Assembly (NCBI GenBank): GCA_937919295.1
Contig: CALFRX010000102.1
Location: 1-5,061 of the forward strand
Origin: an uncultured Peptococcaceae bacterium
Lineage (GTDB): Bacteria > Bacillota > Dehalobacteriia > UBA7702
Direction: 5' to 3'
DNA length: 5,061 bases
Of the stretch, positions 1 through 3,786 are shown one piece after another. The translations under genes and the position numbers were made by a program. Numbering within the stretch: the first letter of the stretch is position 1; each line of letters begins with the position of its first letter. Below the pieces are notes generated by a model. It worked only from the letters and a program-made list of their open reading frames with translations, was not told the origin of the DNA and ran no database searches.

Positions 1-477
1 TTGGTGATAAAGCCTAAATAAAGGCCGGCCCCAAAAAATCGCCTTGAAACCGATAAAGTAGCAGATCAGGATAAGGGGACCGGTAACGCTACAAGCATGG
101 CCGCTGGCCCTGCGCTGAAATACCTTGTTCAGCAGAAGCAAAACCACAAGGGAAAGCAGGTAGGTACTGGCAATCAGCAAAAATCCAGGGCCGCCGGCGA
201 TGATCGCGTAAAGGGCCAAAAGAGGATAACTCACCGCAGTCATGAGGAAAGCAAAGTTGCGCTGTCCCTCCCTACCCTGCTTTTTCAAAGACGGCAGCAG
301 ATAGGAAAGAGGATAGGCCAATGACGGCAACACAGACAGGAAAAACACGGTCAACCACAGTTCCTTTGCGCCGGCGAATACCCCCGGTTTGCCGTAATAG
401 ACGCATAACGCAAGGGCGAGGGCCATCATCGGCGGCACGGAGATGATCCGCACGGCTTTGGCAAATTTTTCTTTCAT
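1..477 (-). CDS. Partial polytopic membrane protein, possibly PAP2-like phosphatase (C-terminus beyond window)
   Basis: This frame is open from an ATG at 477 to the left edge (159 codons, no stop), so only the N-terminal part is seen. It starts MKEKFAKAVRIISVPP and is preceded by a purine-rich GGAAGG ribosome binding site. The product is strongly hydrophobic, with likely membrane segments near residues 9-28, 40-61, 75-95, 98-117 and 134-151. A basic cytoplasmic-looking loop, KKQGREGQRN, lies at 65-74. The sequence RRASGH at 122-127 sits between two membrane segments, as the SGH of motif 2 does in PAP2 lipid phosphatases, and some clostridial PAP2-family proteins have this layout. The third PAP2 motif (SR...H) would lie beyond the window, so the family call is only an inference. 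It could equally be an uncharacterised membrane protein. It is divergent from the dehydrogenase gene and has its own promoter. That it is a real coding gene is much surer than its function. Confidence 0.8.
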   Translation of the reverse strand, partial: MKEKFAKAVRIISVPPMMALALALCVYYGKPGVFAGAKELWLTVFFLSVLPSLAYPLSYLLPSLKKQGREGQRNFAFLMTAVSYPLLALYAIIAGGPGFLLIASTYLLSLVVLLLLNKVFQRRASGHACSVTGPLILICYFIGFKAIFWGRPLFRLYHQ

Positions 478-516
478 CTTGTTTCCTTCCTACTGTTTCA
501 AATCTTTATCCATTCT

Positions 517-545
517 ATTTTAGCAAGGGGAAAAAGAGATTGCAA
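517..545 (-). promoter_or_regulatory. Sigma-A-type promoter of the membrane-protein gene
   Basis: On the minus strand, TTGCAA (545-540, 4/6 to the -35 consensus) is followed after exactly 17 nt by TAAAAT (522-517, 5/6 to the -10 consensus). Transcription would start near 510, giving a leader of about 33 nt before the ATG at 477. This is prediction from sequence only. Confidence 0.55.
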
Positions 546-685
546 GAAAACACGTTGCACAAAGAAAGCAAACTGTACGGATTCTTCGGGGTTTCTTCGG
601 GATTATGCGGAATCCGTTGGAATCCTTGCCAAGAGGTACCGGCGGCCACCCCTTAGGCGATGGCTGATTCGCCGCAAAGTGATCA
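546..685. other. Core of the divergent intergenic region, no gene seen
   Basis: This stretch lies between two divergent promoters and holds no convincing reading frame with an RBS. It contains a spaced 8-bp inverted repeat, ACGGATTC (577-584) and GAATCCGT (610-617), with TTCGGG appearing twice in the loop. A short GGCGA/TCGCC inverted repeat lies at 656-673. No U-tract follows either one, so neither looks like a terminator. They could be regulator-binding sites for either flanking gene, but I recognise no known operator. Confidence 0.4.
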
Positions 686-714
686 TTGAAATTTTTCATC
701 TGTTATCTTATAAT
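686..714 (+). promoter_or_regulatory. Sigma-A promoter of the SDR gene
   Basis: TTGAAA (686-691, 5/6 to the -35 consensus) and TATAAT (709-714, perfect -10) are separated by exactly 17 nt. Transcription should start near 721, leaving a short leader of about 28 nt that carries the RBS. A small inverted repeat, TGAAA-tt-TTTCA (687-698), overlaps the -35 box and could bind a regulator, though it may be chance in AT-rich sequence. Confidence 0.8.
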
Positions 715-735
715 AAGGAAAATACAGATAGGAAA

Positions 736-741
736 AGGAGG
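736..741 (+). promoter_or_regulatory. Consensus ribosome binding site that fixes the SDR start
   Basis: A perfect AGGAGG ends 7 nt before the ATG at 749. An in-frame upstream ATG at 686 lies inside the -35 box of the promoter and would add 21 residues unlike any SDR N-terminus. The start at 749 is therefore preferred with high confidence. Confidence 0.9.
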
Positions 742-748
742 CATCATT

Positions 749-1528
749 ATGGGTCGCTTACAGGGGAAAACCGCCATCATCACCGGGGCAACCAAAGGCA
801 TTGGCGAAGCCGCGGCCAAGCTCTTTGTAGAAGAAGGGGCAAATGTTGTGGTCTGCGGCCGCAAGGAGGAAGACGGGAAACGTATCGTTGCCGCACTGGA
901 AAGAGATGCTCCGGGGAAGTCTATCTTTTGCTGTCTTGATGTGGCAAAAGAGGCTGATTGGGTCAAAGCCCTAACCCTGACCAAAAAGACCTTCGGCAAG
1001 CTCCATATTCTCATCAATAATGCCGGTATCAGCTACCGGGAAACAGTGGCGGAAACCACCATAGAGTCGTGGCAGACGACGCTCAACACAAACCAGACCG
1101 GCGTCTTTTTGGGCATGAAATACGCCATTGAGGCCATGAAAGAACACGGCGAACCCTCCTCCATTGTCAGCACCGCTTCGGTGGACGGCATCATGGGGGA
1201 CGCCGCTTTTTTCTCCTACTGCGCGACAAAAGCGGCGGTGGAGGCCATGACCAAATGTGCTGCCCTCTACTGCGGTGAAAACGGTTTGCCCATCCGCGTC
1301 AATGCCGTGGCGCCTGGTTATGTTTTAACGCCCATGGCCTACGAAGACGCCAAACAGAATGGCCAGACCATCGAAGAATACAGCGCGGATTCCATCGCCC
1401 TCCATCCCATCGGGCGTTTGGGAACGCCCCTTGATATCGCCTACGCCTATCTCTATCTAGCCAGCGACGAAGCGTCTTTTGTCACCGGCACCACCTTGGT
1501 GGCAGACGGCGGCTATACCTGCCGCTGA
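749..1528 (+). CDS. Classical short-chain dehydrogenase/reductase (SDR), FabG-like, likely NADP(H)-dependent
   Basis: This encodes a complete 259-residue cytosolic oxidoreductase of normal length for classical SDRs, starting MGRLQGKTAIITGATKGIG. The Rossmann-fold TGxxxGxG cofactor motif is at 12-19, the acidic LDV at 63-65 and NNAG at 90-93. The catalytic residues are all in place: Asn115 (in NQTGVF), Ser144, Tyr157 and Lys161 (YxxxK), with the PG motif at 189-190. The second strand ends CGRK (36-39) rather than with an aspartate. In this family that favours NADP(H) over NAD(H). The C-terminal VTGTTLVADGG is the usual tetramer-interface segment. The substrate cannot be read from the sequence. 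Candidates include 3-oxoacyl-ACP, sugar, cyclic alcohol or hydroxysteroid-type keto/hydroxy compounds, and it should not be called fabG without a fatty-acid gene neighbourhood, which is absent. It is transcribed alone, between its own promoter and a terminator about 45 nt after the stop. Confidence 0.96.
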   Translation: MGRLQGKTAIITGATKGIGEAAAKLFVEEGANVVVCGRKEEDGKRIVAALERDAPGKSIFCCLDVAKEADWVKALTLTKKTFGKLHILINNAGISYRETVAETTIESWQTTLNTNQTGVFLGMKYAIEAMKEHGEPSSIVSTASVDGIMGDAAFFSYCATKAAVEAMTKCAALYCGENGLPIRVNAVAPGYVLTPMAYEDAKQNGQTIEEYSADSIALHPIGRLGTPLDIAYAYLYLASDEASFVTGTTLVADGGYTCR

Positions 1529-1573
1529 AAATGGACCAAAGAAAGGGGCTCCTCACGGGATCCCAAACAAGAG

Positions 1574-1612
1574 GAAAGCTGGTTTCTGAAATAAGAAATC
1601 GGCTTTTCTTTT
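1574..1612 (+). terminator. Rho-independent terminator of the SDR gene
   Basis: A 14-bp stem pairs 1574-1587 with 1594-1607, with no mismatch if three G-U wobbles are allowed, around a 6-nt loop (GAAATA). The RNA continues TTTTCTTTT, giving the U-rich tail. It ends the single-gene SDR transcript. Confidence 0.8.
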
Positions 1613-1620
1613 GTGCAATG

Positions 1621-1654
1621 CCTTTTTTGCCGTCTCCAGCACCGGCAAAGGAGG
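1621..1654. repeat. Hairpin that masks an AAAGGAGG sequence
   Basis: CCTTTTTTGCCG (1621-1632) can pair with CGGCAAAGGAGG (1643-1654) over 12 bp, with two G-U wobbles and a 10-nt loop. The 3' arm contains AAAGGAGG, a perfect Shine-Dalgarno, but no ATG, GTG or TTG follows at a usable distance. The U-tract precedes the stem instead of following it, so it is not a plus-strand terminator. On the minus strand the stem is followed by no T-run. It may be a remnant of a lost small gene, or a chance structure. Confidence 0.45.
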
Positions 1655-1698
1655 AATCGACAGGAGAAAGGGCCTAAAAAAGCTCTCCCAAAAACAGA

Positions 1699-1727
1699 TT
1701 GGCAAGGCCTCCCTATTTTAGTATATT
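1699..1727 (+). promoter_or_regulatory. Sigma-A promoter of the transporter remnant
   Basis: TTGGCA (1699-1704, 5/6) and TATATT (1722-1727, 5/6) are separated by exactly 17 nt. Transcription would start near 1734. The promoter appears intact although the gene it serves is broken. Confidence 0.6.
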
Positions 1728-1771
1728 GATACAGTATGATTACCCCAAAGGGTTATAGAAGGAGTTAAAAC

Positions 1772-2072
1772 GTGAACAAAACTGAAATGGTAGAAGTAAA
1801 ATCCGTGGTTTGCAATCCCAGCGCCATCGGCCTTTTTGGGTTATTTGATTTTCACCTTGATCATGACCATGGGCGCGGTAAAAACAAATAAGACCCTGCT
1901 TGTGATCTTTATTCTCATCGATCTACTATTCCTGGGACTGACCTTAACCACCTTTGGCGTGGCGGAAGAAGCCTCTCATCTGCTCGCCACCATTTCCGAA
2001 CTGTGCATTGCCATTGTCAGCTTCTTCGGTGTTGGAAAAGAAATCTACTTGCCCAATATAAAAACTAAATAA
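1772..2072 (+). pseudogene. Internally deleted, frameshifted acetate/succinate transporter (AceTr/SatP, YaaH family)
   Basis: The gene begins at a GTG (1772) with a good AAGGAG RBS (1759-1764, 7-nt spacing). The first frame reads MNKTEMVEVKSVV, then CNPSAIGLFGL, the N-terminal signature (NPxxxGLxG) of the GPR1/FUN34/YaaH acetate-uptake family. It then loses homology and stops at 1891. In the +1 frame the C-terminal part of the same family appears at once: GYLIFTLIMTMGAVKTNK, a hydrophobic helix, then the HLLATISELCIAIVSFFGVG region, ending at 2072. Intact members are about 190-215 residues with six membrane helices. Here only about 23 plus 78 residues remain, so roughly 100 residues (most of helices 1-4) are missing and the two parts are out of frame. 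The extreme C-terminus also diverges from the usual ending. The +1 part alone could start only at a TTG (1836) with no RBS. Family assignment comes from remembered motifs, not a search. A functional transporter is very unlikely. Confidence 0.85.
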
Positions 2073-2111
2073 CGTTTTTTGAAAAAGACAGAAAAAGTTC
2101 TCTTTTCTATG

Positions 2112-2153
2112 AAAAGCCGCCTTTGGATTCTCTTCCATACGCGGCTTTTGTCT
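2112..2153 (+). terminator. First of two tandem terminators
   Basis: AAAAGCCGC (2112-2120) pairs perfectly with GCGGCTTTT (2141-2149) around a 20-nt loop, and the T-run is part of the 3' arm. Because the 5' arm begins with A's, it could also act on the minus strand. It would end the transcript of the decayed transporter gene. The long loop makes it weaker than the hairpin just downstream. Confidence 0.55.
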
Positions 2154-2161
2154 ACGGTCTG

Positions 2162-2189
2162 AGCCTGAACCTTTTGGTTCAGGCTTTTT
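2162..2189 (+). terminator. Strong rho-independent terminator
   Basis: AGCCTGAACC (2162-2171) and GGTTCAGGCT (2176-2185) form a perfect 10-bp stem with a TTTT loop, followed by TTTTA. It insulates the arsR operon, whose promoter begins 12 nt later, from upstream transcription. Confidence 0.9.
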
Positions 2190-2200
2190 ATATCAAATCA

Positions 2201-2229
2201 TTGACTTTCACAGTGAAAACAAGTATACT
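2201..2229 (+). promoter_or_regulatory. Near-consensus sigma-A promoter of the arsR operon
   Basis: TTGACT (2201-2206, 5/6) and TATACT (2224-2229, 5/6) are spaced by exactly 17 nt. The -10 box sits inside a perfect 10-nt palindrome, AAGTATACTT (2221-2230). Transcription should start near 2236, within the candidate operator. A strong promoter with an overlapping operator is the usual plan for an autorepressed ArsR gene. Confidence 0.85.
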
Positions 2230-2232
2230 TCG

Positions 2233-2250
2233 TATAGAAATCATTCTATA
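2233..2250. promoter_or_regulatory. Candidate ArsR operator (7-4-7 inverted repeat)
   Basis: TATAGAA (2233-2239) and TTCTATA (2244-2250) form a perfect inverted repeat with a 4-nt spacer, directly after the -10 box and over the predicted transcript start. AT-rich imperfect palindromes in this position are typical binding sites of ArsR/SmtB repressors. The repressor encoded just downstream is the obvious ligand. The binding itself is inferred. Confidence 0.65.
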
Positions 2251-2261
2251 TGAGGTCTGCC

Positions 2262-2582
2262 ATGGAACCATCCGATACAAATCAAATGAAAATCTTAAAA
2301 GCATTGGCTGATCCGAAGCGGTTGCGTATTATTGCCATGCTCTCCTCTAAAGAACTTTGTGCCTGTAAACTTCTGGAAGCCTTTTCCATCACGCAACCAA
2401 CCTTATCCCATGACATGAAAGTCCTACTCAAAGCGAGACTCGTCAAGTCGCGGTCAATGGGCAAATGGAAGTATTATTCATTAGACAACGAAAATATCAG
2501 CAATTTTTATCAACAGTTGGGGCAGCTATTGTTCCCTGCATCAAAAACCGAACACCCTGCTTCGGATTTCCAAAAGAGGTGA
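2262..2582 (+). CDS. arsR: ArsR-family metalloregulator with arsenite-type Cys motif
   Basis: This is a 106-residue winged helix-turn-helix repressor of typical ArsR/SmtB length. The N-terminal helix LKALADPKRLRIIAML (12-27) is the family signature. It is followed by ELCACKL (31-37), a version of the ELCVCDL motif in which Cys33 and Cys35 bind As(III) or Sb(III) in the E. coli R773-type repressors. The recognition helix region ITQPTLSHDMKVL is at 43-55, and the wing with SMGKWKYYSL at 65-74. Such proteins repress their own operon as dimers and leave DNA when the metalloid binds. The start at 2262 is chosen because GAGG (2252-2255) precedes it by 6 nt. An in-frame ATG at 2250 has no RBS and lies in the operator. 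The next gene's RBS overlaps the arsR stop, so the two should be translationally coupled. No arsenite pump (arsB/acr3) or reductase (arsC) lies in the window, so the actual inducer is uncertain. Confidence 0.92.
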   Translation: MEPSDTNQMKILKALADPKRLRIIAMLSSKELCACKLLEAFSITQPTLSHDMKVLLKARLVKSRSMGKWKYYSLDNENISNFYQQLGQLLFPASKTEHPASDFQKR

Positions 2583-2587
2583 ATATT

Positions 2588-2779
2588 ATGGGGCATTGTA
2601 AAGACTGCGGGATCTATGATGAAAAGAAAGGCGCCTGCTACCATTTTACCGTAGAACAGCAAGATTGCGTTTATTTCACGCCGATTCAATTCGACGACGA
2701 TGAACGCCTATCTCCTGAAAATCATTGGCGGTTCAAAATCGCGGACATGAAAGCAAAATCCATGCAAGGGCCCGTATAA
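2588..2779 (+). CDS. Small four-cysteine protein in the arsR operon, function unknown
   Basis: A 63-residue hydrophilic protein begins MGHCKDCGIYDEKKGACYHF. Its cysteines at 4, 7, 17 and 27 form a CxxC-x9-C-x9-C pattern, with His3 and His19 nearby. That arrangement fits a tetrahedral Zn or Fe site, or a metal(loid)-binding site. The C-terminal half is acidic (FDDDE at 35-39) and then basic, with no signal peptide or membrane segment, so it is probably cytosolic. The start is well supported. GAGGTGA (2576-2582) is an RBS that includes the arsR stop codon and ends 5 nt before the ATG. I see no separate promoter, so it is co-transcribed with arsR and presumably induced with it. A role as metal(loid) sequestering protein, chaperone or accessory of the repressor is inference from context. 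I do not recognise a named family. No strong terminator follows; a weak bulged hairpin at 2781-2811 separates it from the convergent gene. Confidence 0.82.
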   Translation: MGHCKDCGIYDEKKGACYHFTVEQQDCVYFTPIQFDDDERLSPENHWRFKIADMKAKSMQGPV

Positions 2780-2809
2780 ACGGAAATCGTCACTCCTGTT
2801 TCGCCGCTT

Positions 2810-3667
2810 TTACCAGTTCGGATCAAGGGGGTTAACGCCCCATACCTGGATCAGATCGAATTTCCCGCTTTTTAGCAGGGAAGACGGCGTAACCGGGAAA
2901 TTGCGGCTGGAGACGTCGATGCCGAAATGAGCATAGGCTTCATAGACCAGATAAGCGCACTGGGTCGCATCGGTATCAACGCCGATCCCGAAGAGTCCGG
3001 AGATGAGACGGTAGTCGTCACCGACTAAATCGTCTTCGGCATAAGCGGCCACGGCAGCCCCCAGTTCTGCCGGGCTCATGTCGGCCTTTGCCGCGGCAGC
3101 TTCACTGATCCTTAGCTGCATACCGGTGGGATAACCGCCCCAGGCGGAGGCGGTGGTCAGAGAGGCCGGAGCGCCCATCACGGTGGCTTCCAAAACATTT
3201 TCTTCCGCGCCGCCCAGATAAAGCCCGGAATGGCCGTGACGGTAACACAGGGTATGGGTACTCTTGGTCAATAAAACGTCGCCTGCTCTAAGATCATAAA
3301 GCTGATAATACTGATTGCGCTCAAAGATCCGCTCTGTTTTGGAAAAGCCGGAAAGCACCTCGCTGTCAAAGGGGCTTTCCGCCAAAAAGCGCTGCTGATA
3401 ACAGATCAGCGTCGCGGCAATATCCGGCGCTTCGGCCCAGATCAGGTCAATATCGGTTTTCGATAATCCGGTCTGTTGCCATAAAAGGTCGTAATCGCCG
3501 CCACTGAGCTCTTTTTTGGCGGCGATTTGCGTGAGATCCGCCTCCCAGGGCGGCACAAAGGTGACCGCCTGCTGTTCTGTGCGCCAAGTCAGGGCAAAGA
3601 CGATCACGCAGAAAAAAGCGAGCACGACCAATAGATAAGCAACGATTTTTTGAATGCGGTACTTCAT
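2810..3667 (-). CDS. Membrane-anchored YiiX/C92-type permuted papain-fold (NlpC/P60-like) protein
   Basis: A 285-residue protein has one N-terminal membrane segment (about 8-28, YLLVVLAFFCVIVFALTW) after a short basic stretch, so it is likely anchored with the rest outside. A helical region at 55-100 (LLWQQTGLSKTDIDLIW) precedes the catalytic-type domain from about 125 to the end. That domain has the hallmarks of the YiiX/YebB-like permuted NlpC/P60 fold (Pfam C92): RAGDVLLTK at 127-135, then GHSGLYLG at 145-152 with His146, VLEA with Glu160, and TQCAYLVYEAY at 235-245 with Cys237 as nucleophile. His-before-Cys order is the sign of circular permutation. Members are presumed cysteine peptidases, amidases or acyltransferases acting on peptidoglycan or lipids, but the substrate here is unknown. 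AGGAG lies only 1 nt from the ATG at 3667, and an extended -10 lies just upstream. It is convergent with the arsR operon. The family call rests on motif order, without a search. Confidence 0.85.
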   Translation of the reverse strand: MKYRIQKIVAYLLVVLAFFCVIVFALTWRTEQQAVTFVPPWEADLTQIAAKKELSGGDYDLLWQQTGLSKTDIDLIWAEAPDIAATLICYQQRFLAESPFDSEVLSGFSKTERIFERNQYYQLYDLRAGDVLLTKSTHTLCYRHGHSGLYLGGAEENVLEATVMGAPASLTTASAWGGYPTGMQLRISEAAAAKADMSPAELGAAVAAYAEDDLVGDDYRLISGLFGIGVDTDATQCAYLVYEAYAHFGIDVSSRNFPVTPSSLLKSGKFDLIQVWGVNPLDPNW

Positions 3668-3673
3668 GCTCCT

Positions 3674-3682
3674 ATTATATCA
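3674..3682 (-). promoter_or_regulatory. Extended -10 promoter abutting the C92-type gene start
   Basis: On the minus strand, TGATATAAT (3682-3674) matches the extended -10 consensus TGnTATAAT exactly. No good -35 box is seen 16-18 nt upstream, which extended -10 promoters can tolerate. Only six bases (AGGAGC) separate it from the ATG at 3667, so the normal start point falls on the A of the ATG. That predicts a leaderless or nearly leaderless mRNA. Confidence 0.6.
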
Positions 3683-3703
3683 CAGATTCTAAAAAAAACA
3701 CGG

Positions 3704-3759
3704 AAAAAACAAGGAGGGTGCCCCAAAAGTCTTTTTATGACTTTTGGGACACCCTCTTT
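3704..3759 (-). terminator. Long inverted-repeat terminator after the CotH/SLH gene
   Basis: GAGGGTG-C-CCCAAAAGTC (3714-3731) pairs with GACTTTTGGG-A-CACCCTC (3739-3756): 17 of 18 positions pair around a 7-nt loop (TTTTTAT), and A-T/G-T pairs can extend the stem to 3711-3759. Read on the minus strand it follows the stop at 3787 by about 27 nt and ends in CTTGTTTTTT, so it should terminate that gene's mRNA before the next promoter. The near-perfect long palindrome could also be a dispersed repeat. Confidence 0.82.
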
Positions 3760-3786
3760 AAACAACGTATTTCCGTAAATCGCCCT

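Noticed and set aside
97..324. Plus-strand open frame of 75 codons
   Set aside because: It is antisense to the membrane-protein gene, lacks an RBS and has a low-complexity basic composition.
686..748. Upstream in-frame ATG that would lengthen the SDR by 21 residues
   Set aside because: It lies in the -35 box, has no RBS, and the added residues are unlike SDR N-termini; AGGAGG at 736-741 fixes the start at 749.
703..1017. Minus-strand open frame of 104 codons
   Set aside because: It is antisense to the conserved SDR and has no RBS; its length is explained by the codon bias of the real gene.
2250..2261. Upstream ATG for arsR giving 110 residues
   Set aside because: No RBS precedes it and it falls at the edge of the operator palindrome; the ATG at 2262 has GAGG 6 nt upstream.
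2123..2311. Plus-strand open frame of 62 codons across the terminator and arsR promoter
   Set aside because: It reads through a perfect terminator, the promoter and the operator, with no RBS.
2781..2811. Possible terminator between the two convergent genes
   Set aside because: CGGAAA and TTTCGCCG pair only over 6 bp with a 2-nt bulge and are followed by a short T-run; too weak to call, though some mutual termination may occur.
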